A stretch of DNA of 64,000 nt, from assembly GCA_910584865.1 (NCBI GenBank), contig CAJUCE010000004.1:117659-181658 (forward strand), given 5' to 3'. Origin of the DNA: an uncultured Acetatifactor sp. (GTDB lineage Bacteria; Bacillota; Clostridia; Lachnospirales; Lachnospiraceae). A model generated the notes under the pieces. It saw only the letters and a program-made list of their open reading frames with translations. It had not been told where the DNA came from and made no database searches. Shown here one piece after another: positions 34,891 through 44,084 of this stretch (position 1 is the stretch's first letter; every line of letters starts with the position of its first letter). Made by a program: the position numbers and the translations under genes.

Positions 34891-36400
34891 CTTTCTCCTC
34901 CGTTTCGCTGCCTTCGCAAAATTTTTTCCCCGTAAATCGTATCTCCAATATACGCTCCGTACTTGCGTCCACCTGAAAAGATGCGCTCATCCGCCATCCG
35001 GCCAGCCATAAGACATGGCTTCCCTGCGCCACCACAGGGATCTCATCCCGAATCTGCCTGGGGATCTTTTCCGTGATCATATAATTTTTCACGGATTTGT
35101 GTATGATTTCGCCCTGCCTGCCGGCTATCGTGAGAAAATCCCCCTGCCTCCGGAAACGGATGGCAATACATTCTTTTATTTTATCATAATCGAACCATTT
35201 CGTATACCGTTTTATGGGAACTTCCTGACCTTTTTTTATATAAAATGCCTTTACTTCTATTTTTCCCCAGTCTTCCTTCTCATAAACAAAAGGGGTCCGA
35301 AATATTTCCTCTCCCAAAGGCGCCGTAAGCATCCATAGCTGCGCCGGACAGCCTCCCACATCCCCCTCCGGCCGCCTTTCCAGAATCACGTCTGTATACT
35401 CCCGTACGGCCCGGATTCCAAAGGGCAGACTGATACTTTTGTTCCCTTCCGCCTCAAACAGTTCCAGCGTGTCCGCCACATGCACCGCCGCAATATCCTT
35501 CCCTGTGGGAGATAACCGCTTTAATGCCTCCAGGATCAGGCGTTTCCGTATTGCTATATGATTTTTCAAAAATTCTGCAACGGCAATCCGATATCCGCAT
35601 GTCCCGGCGCCTGTCGGTTCATCCCTGCCGCCGGATGTCTCCCGCACAGTCTCCACGCATCGGGCAAAGGCCTCCCCGGTCTGCTCCTCCAAAAAACCTT
35701 CCGTCTCCCGCAGCAGCTGCGCCGTATGGCCCATGTGCACAATTGCACCGGCAGACACCTCCCGCTCCGCATAGGGCAGAATATGATGCCGGATCCGATT
35801 GCGTCTGTAATCATCTCCTTCGTTTGTAGCATCCTCACACCACTGTGCCGACACATGCCGCATATACGCCTCCACTTCCCGCCGTTCCAGGCATAGAATA
35901 GGACGTATAATCGATCCCCGCACCGGGGCGATCCCGCTCAGTCCCTGTATCCCGCTTCCCCGAAACAGATGAAACAGCATGGTCTCCGCATTGTCATTGC
36001 TGTTGTGGGCAACCGCAATCCGGGCTCCCCCAAGGTGCTCTGCCGCCTGGTAAAATGCGTTATACCGCACTCTTCTCCCCGCATCCTCTTCGCTGCAGCC
36101 CTCCCGGCGTGCCAGAGCCCGCACATCCGCATTGACCAGCCGAAAGGCAACGCCCTTCCTCTTACACAGATTCTCCACAAACAGGGCATCCTTCTCTGCC
36201 TCCCTGCGGATTCCGTGATTCACATGTACCACGGACAGCGACAGCGGTATCCGCTTTGCATATTCCAACAGCAACAGAAAAAGGCAGACCGAATCCGCCC
36301 CTCCTGAAACCCCCACAACCACCTTGTCGGAGGCTTTGAGCATACAGTGCTCCTCCATATAAGAAAATACTTTTTTCTCTGTCTTTTCCCTGTTATCCAT
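34874..36400 (-). CDS. tilS: tRNA(Ile)-lysidine synthase
   Basis: A 508-residue protein. The PP-loop SGGADS (SGGxDS) at residues 31-36 binds ATP, with VHVNHGIR following. The C-terminal part has the substrate-binding domains, including PIKRYTKWFDYDKIKE. It adds lysine to C34 of tRNA-Ile(CAU) so that it reads AUA, an essential step. It is placed in the classic spoIIE-tilS-hpt-ftsH cluster. Confidence 0.95.
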   Translation of the reverse strand: MDNREKTEKKVFSYMEEHCMLKASDKVVVGVSGGADSVCLFLLLLEYAKRIPLSLSVVHVNHGIRREAEKDALFVENLCKRKGVAFRLVNADVRALARREGCSEEDAGRRVRYNAFYQAAEHLGGARIAVAHNSNDNAETMLFHLFRGSGIQGLSGIAPVRGSIIRPILCLERREVEAYMRHVSAQWCEDATNEGDDYRRNRIRHHILPYAEREVSAGAIVHMGHTAQLLRETEGFLEEQTGEAFARCVETVRETSGGRDEPTGAGTCGYRIAVAEFLKNHIAIRKRLILEALKRLSPTGKDIAAVHVADTLELFEAEGNKSISLPFGIRAVREYTDVILERRPEGDVGGCPAQLWMLTAPLGEEIFRTPFVYEKEDWGKIEVKAFYIKKGQEVPIKRYTKWFDYDKIKECIAIRFRRQGDFLTIAGRQGEIIHKSVKNYMITEKIPRQIRDEIPVVAQGSHVLWLAGWRMSASFQVDASTERILEIRFTGKKFCEGSETEEKDGGEH

Positions 36401-36435
36401 ATCCCTATGTTATCTCAAAACATCGGAAAAGTCAA

Positions 36436-37614
36436 TCAGGCTTCCCAGATACCGATCGCCACAACCGTCATATCATCCGCAATTCTTCCCCCGCTGGCAT
36501 GCAGTGCAATCCGAAGCAGACGTTCCGCGATCTCTCCCGGATTGCGGTCCCTCATCTGGGCAATGATATTCACCATGGCACTCTCATATCCCTCGCCGCC
36601 GAAGGCATCCACCACACCGTCGGACACCATGATCAGATAATCATCGTCCTGCAGCTGTTTATGCAGAGACTCCGCTTCCACCTGTCCGAATACCCCCAAC
36701 GGAAGATTTCCCGTGGTCAGCAATTCCACCTCCGTCCCCCTCTTCAAAAACGAAGCCGCACCTCCCACTTTCCTCATCTCACACTTCCCCTGGTACAAAT
36801 CAATATCGCAGATATCCAGCGTGGGATGGTTATCGTCCTCCCCCGCCGCAAATAATGCGGTATTCACCATATTTACGGCTGTATCTGTGTCATAGCCTGC
36901 CTCCAGCATTTTCTCCATCAATTCAAGCACACGTTCGCTGTCTCTGCCTGCTTTCTCCCCCGAACCTGTCCCGTCTGACAGCATAACTGTCAGCCTGCCC
37001 TTCTCAGCCTCCAATACCGCATAATTATCACCGGAAACAGCCTCTCCCTCCTTAACGGCTCTGGCCGTTTTGGTGAGTGCCAGAAATCTGGCCTCCTCCT
37101 CCAGCACAAAGCTCTGGGGAGCGCCTTCCACCACGCTGGGACTGTTCACCGAAGGCGCCAGCCGCCTGTCCAGCAATACAGAAATCATATCGGCCGCGTC
37201 CTCCGCCGCCACCTTCTCTCCTTTACGGGTATGCATGATCAATGCCACGGCCTGTCTGCCTTCATCCCTGGGCAGATAGCAGGGGCCTTCCACCTGTATG
37301 CCCTCCTCGCCCAGCGCCTGTACCAGCAGCCTCTTCTTCCGCCCCTCCATGGGCCAGAAGGTGAATACTTCTCCCGCCGCTTCTGTCATAATCTTCGCCA
37401 TTTCATTCAGATGTATACTGATAATCTGCCGGTTCTCCCATAGCCTCTTCTCCATCAGGAGGGTCTCCCTGCTCTCCTGCTCCGGCTCAAATTCTCCGTC
37501 GTAGCTCCTGGCCAATTCGTAAAAGCTGTCCGCATAGCTTAAAAGTCTCCGCCTGCACAGATCGGATACCTGCGCCGTCTGCGGCAGCCTTTCCTCCCCT
37601 TTGCGTCTTATCAC
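36436..37614 (-). CDS. spoIIE: SpoIIE-type PP2C phosphatase, short soluble form
   Basis: About 392 residues from a GTG at 37614, which has a GGGGTGG site 7 bases upstream; the ATG at 37647 is in frame but would lie only about 6 bases from the predicted transcript start. The PP2C domain has SGDNY, DGTGSGEKAG, GGAASFLKRG and VSDGVVDAFGG. SpoIIE dephosphorylates SpoIIAA to activate sigma-F in the forespore. This protein lacks the usual N-terminal bundle of about ten membrane helices, and no upstream frame could encode it. Position and promoter both support the SpoIIE call. Confidence 0.82.
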   Translation of the reverse strand: MIRRKGEERLPQTAQVSDLCRRRLLSYADSFYELARSYDGEFEPEQESRETLLMEKRLWENRQIISIHLNEMAKIMTEAAGEVFTFWPMEGRKKRLLVQALGEEGIQVEGPCYLPRDEGRQAVALIMHTRKGEKVAAEDAADMISVLLDRRLAPSVNSPSVVEGAPQSFVLEEEARFLALTKTARAVKEGEAVSGDNYAVLEAEKGRLTVMLSDGTGSGEKAGRDSERVLELMEKMLEAGYDTDTAVNMVNTALFAAGEDDNHPTLDICDIDLYQGKCEMRKVGGAASFLKRGTEVELLTTGNLPLGVFGQVEAESLHKQLQDDDYLIMVSDGVVDAFGGEGYESAMVNIIAQMRDRNPGEIAERLLRIALHASGGRIADDMTVVAIGIWEA

Positions 37615-37659
37615 GCCAAAGCCACCCCTTTCTGCTGCCGTCTTCATCGCAGCAGTACC

Positions 37660-37728
37660 ATTATAAAAATCCGGGAATTAAATTTTTGTCAAAAAAAGAA
37701 AGCGGTCCCATTAAAGTTTTACGACAAA
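37660..37728 (-). promoter_or_regulatory. Spo0A-controlled type promoter of spoIIE
   Basis: On the minus strand TTGACA (37687-37692) and TATAAT (37660-37665) are 21 bases apart, too far for a normal sigma-A promoter but the known spacing of B. subtilis spoIIE. A perfect 0A box TTTGTCAAA (37685-37693, plus strand) covers the -35. A second box, TTTGTCGTA (37720-37728, minus strand), has one mismatch to the consensus TTTGTCRAA. Confidence 0.7.
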
Positions 37729-37753
37729 AAAAGCGGAAGCCTCATGCTCCCGC

Positions 37754-38089
37754 CTAATCTTCCTGTTTAAAAAGAATCTCATCCTCATACACAAGCCCCA
37801 GCTTTTCTCTGGCCACATTCTCAATATAACCTTTGGTCTGAACTTCCTTGCCGAACCGCTCTATCTCAACTTTACGCTGTTCCTCAGCCCCTATCTGCTC
37901 ATCCAATGCCGACGCTTCCGCTGTCTTATTGTCTATCTTCTGCTGCAGCTCCATACTTCCCATCTGAACCAATATCAGAATCAAAACAACAACCAGGGTC
38001 ACCAGAAACATGCTGAAACGGTTTTGGTATCTTTTACGGTATGCTGCTTTTCGATGTCTTGCCATTTCCCTACCCCCGGTCTCCTTCAT
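37754..38089 (-). CDS. divIC: DivIC/FtsB-like septum formation initiator
   Basis: A 111-residue protein with a basic start, one transmembrane helix (about 27-46) and an extracytoplasmic coiled coil (LQQKIDNKTAEASALDEQIG), ending in the ENVAREKLGLV motif of the DivIC/FtsB family. It bridges division proteins at the septum. Its ATG overlaps the yabQ stop (ATGA). An alternative start is MARHRKAA at 38065. Membership of the yabP-yabQ-divIC block is conserved in sporulating Clostridia. Confidence 0.9.
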   Translation of the reverse strand: MKETGGREMARHRKAAYRKRYQNRFSMFLVTLVVVLILILVQMGSMELQQKIDNKTAEASALDEQIGAEEQRKVEIERFGKEVQTKGYIENVAREKLGLVYEDEILFKQED

Positions 38090-38559
38090 GTTTTTAAATT
38101 CATTTTAATGACTTTGAGAAAAAACTTCAATTTATTTTTCAAAAATCTCTTCTGCCGGCCTGCCAGACGGCGGGCACTTCCCCCGGCCTTCCTACCCATG
38201 AGCCGGAAAGGCCTGACCAGCAGTCCAAGCCCTTTCCCAAGCAGTTCCAGCACCCATGCGATGACTCTGGAACCATATTTTACGAAAAACGAGCTGACCA
38301 GCTTCCTGTATAGAAAGATTCCGGTCATGGCGCCTATGACGGCAAACCAGCGCAATGTCCCATTACTCTCATGATACATCAACAGAAACACTTCCGCCGC
38401 GCAATAACCCCAGAACCCCATATCCTCCACCGACACCCAAAAAGAGCCGTGTGGAATCACTCTCCGTATGATCCGCAGGATATCATACACAAAGGGAATA
38501 AAGACGCCCATGATCAGGGAATGCAGCAGAAATTCATTCTCGCTTACCATGGCTTTCAC
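38086..38559 (-). CDS. yabQ: Spore cortex biosynthesis protein YabQ
   Basis: A 157-residue membrane protein. Three to four helices lie in the first 95 residues (LLHSLIMGVFIPFVYDILRI onward), then a basic tail. YabQ localises to the forespore membrane and is needed for cortex formation. It overlaps yabP by four bases (ATGA) and divIC likewise. Confidence 0.9.
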   Translation of the reverse strand: MKAMVSENEFLLHSLIMGVFIPFVYDILRIIRRVIPHGSFWVSVEDMGFWGYCAAEVFLLMYHESNGTLRWFAVIGAMTGIFLYRKLVSSFFVKYGSRVIAWVLELLGKGLGLLVRPFRLMGRKAGGSARRLAGRQKRFLKNKLKFFLKVIKMNLKT

Positions 38560-38879
38560 CGAAACAGCCTGTTAAACAGGGATTCACTCTTATGTCCTGC
38601 GCCGGCTACATCCGAATAGGTAAAGCTGTCTATCTTGCCGTCTATATCCACTTCTCCCTTTTCCAGAGTAAGCCTGCTGACATGGAGGTCATCCCCCTTG
38701 ATCATCAGCATCCCCTGCTCCGTCTCCAGGAGAATCTCATGTATATCAAAAGACAACACATCGTTTACACCGTTCACCGTACAGTTTCTGCGATTTGTCA
38801 TCATCACTTTATGTATCCGTCCGCTTCCGCCCAGCTCTTCCATTAACCTTTTTATCCCCTTTCTTTCTGATCCTGGCAT
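38556..38879 (-). CDS. yabP: Sporulation protein YabP
   Basis: A 107-residue soluble protein with the YabP/YqfC fold (NGVNDVLSFDIHEILLET, then KGDDLHVSRLTLEKGEVDI). It is a sporulation protein of the spore coat/cortex class. It overlaps yabQ by four bases and follows rqcP by 64 bases. Confidence 0.92.
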   Translation of the reverse strand: MPGSERKGIKRLMEELGGSGRIHKVMMTNRRNCTVNGVNDVLSFDIHEILLETEQGMLMIKGDDLHVSRLTLEKGEVDIDGKIDSFTYSDVAGAGHKSESLFNRLFR

Positions 38880-38943
38880 TACCCTGAATCAGTATATGAG
38901 GACTTGCGGAAAAATAGAACTGCACGGCTGGACTTACCTCTTC

Positions 38944-39183
38944 CTATAAATAGCGGAAAAGTTCCTTGGCCTCATCCTTTTTTACGGTCTCCTGTACATC
39001 CAGCACTTCCACCTTCACTTCCTTATTTCCGAAGGAGATGGTGATGATATCTCCCTGCTTTACCTCTGCTGACGCCTTGGCGACTCTATCGTTGATCATC
39101 ACGCGCCCGCCGTCGCATGCCTCATTGGCCACGGTACGGCGTTTAATCAGCCTGGACACCTTCAAATATTTATCCAATCTCAT
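38944..39183 (-). CDS. rqcP: S4-domain RNA-binding protein RqcP (YabO)
   Basis: A 79-residue protein consisting of a single S4 domain: MRLDKYLKVSRLIKRRTVA, then GGRVMINDRVAKASAEVKQGD. In Firmicutes this is RqcP, which helps RqcH add C-terminal alanine tails on stalled 50S ribosomes. It lies between hup and yabP, the usual place. Confidence 0.93.
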   Translation of the reverse strand: MRLDKYLKVSRLIKRRTVANEACDGGRVMINDRVAKASAEVKQGDIITISFGNKEVKVEVLDVQETVKKDEAKELFRYL

Positions 39184-39244
39184 AACACAAACCTTCGCCC
39201 TTCTTTGTCTGATTCCATGTCCGTCTTACGGCATTTCCTATAAT

Positions 39245-39299
39245 AAAAAGCCCGGCATGTGTCCGTTTCAATCAGTTACACAGAACATCCGCCAGGCTT
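39245..39299 (-). terminator. Terminator after hup
   Basis: On the minus strand AAGCCTGGC pairs with GCCGGGCTT (one G-T pair) around a long, partly paired loop, followed by TTTATT. It lies between hup and rqcP, so HU is probably transcribed at higher level than the downstream genes. Confidence 0.65.
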
Positions 39300-39327
39300 C
39301 ATTATACTATCTGTCAACAGATGGCGT

Positions 39328-39603
39328 TTACTCGTTCACCATGTCCTTCAAAGCCTTGCCGGCCTTAAACTTGGGAGCTTTGGAAGCTGCGATCGCCATA
39401 GGCTCGCCATTCTGGGGGTTCCTGCCTTCTCTTGCAGCTCTCTCGGATACCTCAAAAGTACCGAATCCTACCAGCTGAACCTTTCCGCCCTTTTTCAGTT
39501 CCTCGGCAACAACATCCGTAAAAGCCTTCAGTGCCTTCTCTGCATCCTTCTTGGAAATTCCAGCCTGCTCAGCCATGGCAACGGTTAACTCTGTTTTGTT
39601 CAT
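39328..39603 (-). CDS. hup: HU-family DNA-binding protein
   Basis: A 91-residue protein starting MNKTELTVAMAEQAG, with AGGAGG 6 bases upstream. It has the FGTFEVSERAAREGRNPQNGE beta-arm motif in two parts and the C-terminal FKAGKALKDMVN. It is the histone-like nucleoid protein that bends and compacts DNA. It has its own terminator. Confidence 0.96.
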   Translation of the reverse strand: MNKTELTVAMAEQAGISKKDAEKALKAFTDVVAEELKKGGKVQLVGFGTFEVSERAAREGRNPQNGEPMAIAASKAPKFKAGKALKDMVNE

Positions 39604-39737
39604 ATTGATCCTCCTATATGAGTTTTCATTTTTGTACATTTCATTCCGAAGTTGACTCTCTGAAACGTCTAAATATATATATATATGGTTTTGGCAGGTT
39701 TGTCAAGGCATTTTCTGGACAAACTGAAATTTACTGC

Positions 39738-39780
39738 CGTACGGACTTCCTGTTGGTGACGGCACCGAATGAACAGTAAC
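39738..39780 (+). repeat. Dispersed repeat, partial copy C
   Basis: The 3' part of the repeat seen at 18283 and 19420: it shares GGCACCG and TGAACAGTAAC with copy A. It lies downstream of the PEGA lipoprotein gene, in the 200-base gap before hup. Confidence 0.45.
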
Positions 39781-39803
39781 CCGTCCGCCCCTTCCGCAAC
39801 AAA

Positions 39804-41327
39804 TCACGCCGCAGGCGTAGCCGTCCGGGCAGGGTCAGATGTGGGCTCCGGCGTAGGTGCAGGCGTAGGCTCCGGTGTGGGTGCAGGCGTTGCAGCGGGG
39901 TCCGGTGTCGGCGTTGCGGCAGCGCCCGGATCCGGCGTCGGACTCGGCGAGGACTGGCTTGTCTCACTTTCCTCCGCGTCGGCCCCATATTTCACCAGAT
40001 CGGCAAACGAAAACGAGATATCCTTCTCCGCATTATCCACCTGAATCGTATAGCTTCTGGTCTCATAACCCTCTTTCCGCAAAATGACCACATGCGTTCC
40101 TTCCTCTTTCAGAAAGCTGCAGGGAGCTATTCCCACATAATGGCCGTTCAGGTAAACTTCCACTCCCTCCGGTGCCTCCACATATACCTTATAGTAATCC
40201 GTAACGGTATCGGGCACACTGCCGGACTCAGACTCCGAACTGCTCTCGTCCTCCTCCGCTCCCGTTTCCACTGCCTCCAGCACTACGTTAAAGCCTGCCG
40301 ACTCTTGGGCCACACGAAGATACTGCGTGATGGACTGATAGCCCTCCGCCCGGGCAATCATCTGGTGCAGGCCGTATTCCAGTTCAACCGGTCCGGATGT
40401 GTTCACCTTCTCCCCGTCAATATACAATTCCGTATCGGCGGGACTCAGCGAGAAAAGCACCATTCCCGTCTCAGGCTCCGGAACTTCCAGGTCCCCGATA
40501 TCCAGCACGGTCTCTTCGTTGCGTTCTATGACCACGCTTTTCTCTCCCCCGCCTCCCTTATTGGAGACGGTTACCTGATAGCTCCCCTCCGGCACCAGCA
40601 AAAGCATCCCCTGAGTTATACGCTGTATCAGCGACTGCCCAACCTCGATCCATCCGCCCAGGAAGTGCTCGTCATTTTCCAGCCGCAGATATCCGTGGCC
40701 CTTTTCAACACGGACGGTGAGGATCTGATTTCCAAGTCCCTGGAGAGACAATACGTCCGCCTCATTCAAATCGATCATTTCTATCTCTCTGCCGTCGGAG
40801 AGATATTGGGTATTGGAGGTGAGTTTATAGACATCCTCCCCTATCCGCACCTCCCCCTTTGCCGTATCTATCTCATAGCGCTTCACATTGTCATAGCTCC
40901 AGCTTTGGGCAGACAGCTGCAAGGTAGTCAGATGCTTTTTCGATTTGAGAAAAGTAATATCTACAATATCTCCCTTCCCCACCTGGTCTATAGAAACCGC
41001 CTCTCCGTACTTGTCATACAATCTGCTGGTTCCGTCCACAGAAAGCGTGTATCTGCGGCCCAAGTCCAGGTTCAGAAAAGTCAGCGTATTTTCCTCGTCA
41101 TTCCTGTCAACCAAAATGGCGGTATCTGCCGAGTCATAACTCTCCGGACCGGCGACTACAAATCCGGTATCGATCCGCTCTGTTCCGGGAGCGGAAGACT
41201 CCCCATCGCTGTTTCCGGCGGCGAAAAACCCGCATCCCCCCAGAGAAAGCATGGTCATAATCAGAAGAAAAATCCTCCTGTATCCATATCTTTTTCCGAT
41301 TTCGGTGCCCTCACTTCTTTTTTTCAT
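39804..41327 (-). CDS. PEGA-domain lipoprotein
   Basis: A 507-residue protein. A basic start and hydrophobic run end in the lipobox SLGGC (C about 32), so it is membrane-anchored. Middle beta domains precede two PEGA domains: LSPADTELYIDGEKV with LEYGLHQMIARAEGY, and APEGVEVYLNGHYVG with EEGTHVVILRKEGY. The last 45 residues are a Pro/Thr repeat (TPDP, TPEP units) likely to span or touch the wall. PEGA proteins are surface proteins of unclear role. The neighbouring CotS gene is 47 bases upstream. Confidence 0.85.
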   Translation of the reverse strand: MKKRSEGTEIGKRYGYRRIFLLIMTMLSLGGCGFFAAGNSDGESSAPGTERIDTGFVVAGPESYDSADTAILVDRNDEENTLTFLNLDLGRRYTLSVDGTSRLYDKYGEAVSIDQVGKGDIVDITFLKSKKHLTTLQLSAQSWSYDNVKRYEIDTAKGEVRIGEDVYKLTSNTQYLSDGREIEMIDLNEADVLSLQGLGNQILTVRVEKGHGYLRLENDEHFLGGWIEVGQSLIQRITQGMLLLVPEGSYQVTVSNKGGGGEKSVVIERNEETVLDIGDLEVPEPETGMVLFSLSPADTELYIDGEKVNTSGPVELEYGLHQMIARAEGYQSITQYLRVAQESAGFNVVLEAVETGAEEDESSSESESGSVPDTVTDYYKVYVEAPEGVEVYLNGHYVGIAPCSFLKEEGTHVVILRKEGYETRSYTIQVDNAEKDISFSFADLVKYGADAEESETSQSSPSPTPDPGAAATPTPDPAATPAPTPEPTPAPTPEPTSDPARTATPAA

Positions 41328-41374
41328 ATAGTCCTCTCTTCTCCTTGTCCGGGACCGTCCCCCAAACCATTTCT

Positions 41375-42385
41375 CTATCGCAGTCGTTTGATATCCCGGA
41401 ATACTTCGTCCAGGAAATGCTGCTTCTCCTTCTCCTGCTGGATGACCCGTTCCAGCTTCTCCTGATTCTTGCCGGGAATCCAGGCCTTTCCCGAATTATA
41501 ATAGAATTTGGCAATCTTCCAGAATTTCTCCGGATACGCCAGCCGATAATACAGCTCAATCCAGCTATGCGCCGATATTGGACGCTCCTTCCCGTATGCT
41601 TCCAGCAGATCCGATCCCAGCGCCACAGACCAGTTGCCCTTTTCCAGGAGCTTCCTCAGCAGCAGGTACAGATCCCGTATGGGATTGTCCCTTTGATATT
41701 TTTCAAAATTGACCAGAAACCACCCTTCGCTCCCCTGCAAAATATTATGATACTGATAATCGCCATGACAGAACATAACCTCTTCCCTCACGCCGTCTCC
41801 CAATGCCTCCGTTTCGGACACCGGCGCATACTGCTTCCACTCCTGTGCTACCGCCAGGGCCTGCTCCAAAAACTCCTCCAGAGCATTCCTCAAACTGATC
41901 TCAAACCAGGTCTTCTGGCGCTTTTGCTGCAGATATTTTCCCACACGCTTTAACTCCCGGTTACGCTTATCGTACTCCTTCTCCAGAGAAAAAGCATCCG
42001 GAAGATCCGGAGTATCTGACGGAAGTGTCATATTGCCATGAAGCTTTGCCAGCAGCCTCACAGCCTCTCTGCACTCTTCTCTGTCACGGATACTGCACTC
42101 TCTGCCGTCCTGCCAGGTTTTCAATATATACTTTATTCCGTCTATATCCTTCACAAACAGCTGGCCTTCCCTGGCCGGCACAATCCGCTCTACCCGGACC
42201 AGTCCCGCCTCCGCCACCTGTCTCAGCAATTTATTCTGCAGCGCCAGTCTCTCCTGGCTTCCCGAATATTCTTTCAGAATCAAGCACCCCTGACTGGTAT
42301 CACATACTATGGCACCTCTGCCCTTTCTGGTGCGCAATACCTCTATTTCATATTGTTCCAGCAACTCAACTGCCCTGTCGTTCAC
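41375..42385 (-). CDS. CotS-family spore coat kinase-like protein
   Basis: A 336-residue protein with a choline-kinase/APH fold: KEYSGSQERL near the N-terminal lobe, the catalytic-loop-like FCHGDYQYHNIL and LVNFEKYQRDNP. The usual Asp of the DFD motif is replaced (NFE), as in many CotS proteins, so catalysis is uncertain. The start is a GTG at 42385 with AGGAGGGG upstream. CotS proteins are part of the spore coat. Confidence 0.85.
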   Translation of the reverse strand: MNDRAVELLEQYEIEVLRTRKGRGAIVCDTSQGCLILKEYSGSQERLALQNKLLRQVAEAGLVRVERIVPAREGQLFVKDIDGIKYILKTWQDGRECSIRDREECREAVRLLAKLHGNMTLPSDTPDLPDAFSLEKEYDKRNRELKRVGKYLQQKRQKTWFEISLRNALEEFLEQALAVAQEWKQYAPVSETEALGDGVREEVMFCHGDYQYHNILQGSEGWFLVNFEKYQRDNPIRDLYLLLRKLLEKGNWSVALGSDLLEAYGKERPISAHSWIELYYRLAYPEKFWKIAKFYYNSGKAWIPGKNQEKLERVIQQEKEKQHFLDEVFRDIKRLR

Positions 42386-42486
42386 TTCCGTCCCCTCCTG
42401 ATTGGTTTCTTATGTCGCCGCCCCGACATTCGGTCTGGTTCTTAACCTATCATATGAGAAGATGTCTGAAAGTATGTTACAGGTTT

Positions 42487-43842
42487 TCAGCTATCTTTGC
42501 GAATCTGTTCCGCTTCCGCCAGAAGACGTTCTCTGGTATTCCATTCCGGATGCTCCAGCACCAGCTCTAAAAGTTTCTGCAATGTCCCGCCCAATGCCTT
42601 CCCGGGCTTCCACCCTGCTGCAAGCAGGTCTGAACCGGTCACAGCCAGGCTCTTTAAAGAGACACACTCTCCCTCCTCCACTATCTTTTCATATAATTCC
42701 TGCCATTTATCCAGCTTCTCAAGCTTTTCCTGCCGCAGATAATCGCTCTGGGCATAGATATCTGCCCGCTTTACCGCAAAAATTCCGGGAAAAGCACTCT
42801 CCCCTATCTTGTAGATCGCCCTGCGGACCACCCTTTTATTCGCATCCAGCCCATTTCCGTAATCATGATACAGAACCAGTCTGCTCACTTCCCTGATGGT
42901 ATCATTATCGAATTTCAGCCGCCGCATAATCTCCTGCGCCATATCCGCGCTGACTGCCGCATGGCCGTGAAAATGTGTGATCCCCTCTTCGTCAACTGTC
43001 TTCACGGCAGGCTTTCCTATATCATGAAACAACATCGCAAGCCGCAATATCCTGTCCGGTTCCGCCGCCTGTATGGAATGCAGAATATGTTCACCCACAT
43101 TGTAACAATGATGCGGATGATTCTGCTGCGTCTCCATACATTTGTCAAATTCCGGAAGAATCACATTTGTGACACCCTTGTCATAGGCAATCCGAATACA
43201 CTCCGGATGCGGAGAAAGCAGCAGCTTAACCAATTCAGCCTGGACTCGTTCCGCACTGATCTTGTTCAGCGTATGCGCCAGCTGTCCGATAGCCTCCAGC
43301 GTCTCCTCCTCAATCCTGTAGCCAAGCTGCGCAGAGAACCGGATCGCCCGCAGGATCCGCAGTGCGTCTTCCCCGAACCGTTCCAGGGAATTGCCCACAC
43401 AGCGGATTACGCCCGACTCCAAATCTTCCAGCCCGCCGAACAGATCCACCAGTCCTTCCCGGTCATTATAGGCCATGGCATTAATCGTCAGATCACGGCG
43501 CATCAAATCCTCCCGGAGATCCGGTGTAAAAGTCACTCTGGCGGGATGCCTTCCGTCCTCATATTCTCCGTCAAGCCGATATGTGGTCACCTCAAAACCT
43601 TCCTTATCCAGCATGACAGTCACTGTCCCATGCTGCAGGCCGGTACCTATTGTCCTGGGAAAAAGCTCTTTCACCTGCTCCGGTCTGGCGGATGTGGTAA
43701 TATCCCAATCCTCCGGCTGTCTGCCCAAAATGCTGTCCCGTACACAGCCGCCCACCGCATAGGCTTCAAATCCGGCGCTTCTGATTGTGTCGATAATATA
43801 TTGCCCCTTCACGGGCAGCATTATCCTGATATCAGACCTCAT
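42487..43842 (-). CDS. cca: CCA tRNA nucleotidyltransferase
   Basis: I chose the start MRSDIRIMLP at 43842, with GGGAGGT 6 bases upstream; the open frame runs 77 codons further up without support. The 451-residue protein has the nucleotidyltransferase motif GGCVRDSILG, then DITTSA and RRDLTINAMAYN. An HD domain follows with LFHDIGKP. It adds or repairs the 3' CCA of tRNAs. The HD domain suggests extra phosphohydrolase activity. The 240-base gap upstream holds no other gene. Confidence 0.95.
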   Translation of the reverse strand: MRSDIRIMLPVKGQYIIDTIRSAGFEAYAVGGCVRDSILGRQPEDWDITTSARPEQVKELFPRTIGTGLQHGTVTVMLDKEGFEVTTYRLDGEYEDGRHPARVTFTPDLREDLMRRDLTINAMAYNDREGLVDLFGGLEDLESGVIRCVGNSLERFGEDALRILRAIRFSAQLGYRIEEETLEAIGQLAHTLNKISAERVQAELVKLLLSPHPECIRIAYDKGVTNVILPEFDKCMETQQNHPHHCYNVGEHILHSIQAAEPDRILRLAMLFHDIGKPAVKTVDEEGITHFHGHAAVSADMAQEIMRRLKFDNDTIREVSRLVLYHDYGNGLDANKRVVRRAIYKIGESAFPGIFAVKRADIYAQSDYLRQEKLEKLDKWQELYEKIVEEGECVSLKSLAVTGSDLLAAGWKPGKALGGTLQKLLELVLEHPEWNTRERLLAEAEQIRKDS

Positions 43843-44084
43843 CGCAACACCTCCCTTATCCGAACCACGGGCTCGATTTCTATCAAATAATGCCCAACCC
43901 TTACGCTCAAAAGGACTTCGCCGGATAGAATGCCCTTTCCTATAAGGTGAAAAGGCGGCAGGAAGCCCCACCGCCATCTTCATCATTGTTGTACAGTTTT
44001 GCCTGTACACATCGCACCTTCCGGTTTTAGGCAATCTCTCCTCCCCGAAAAGTTTACGTCTCTTTATTACCATATCCCGAAATA

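Noticed and set aside
39804..39960. CRISPR-like array in the repetitive DNA
   Set aside because: The short repeats are coding Pro/Thr units at the end of a lipoprotein gene, without spacers.
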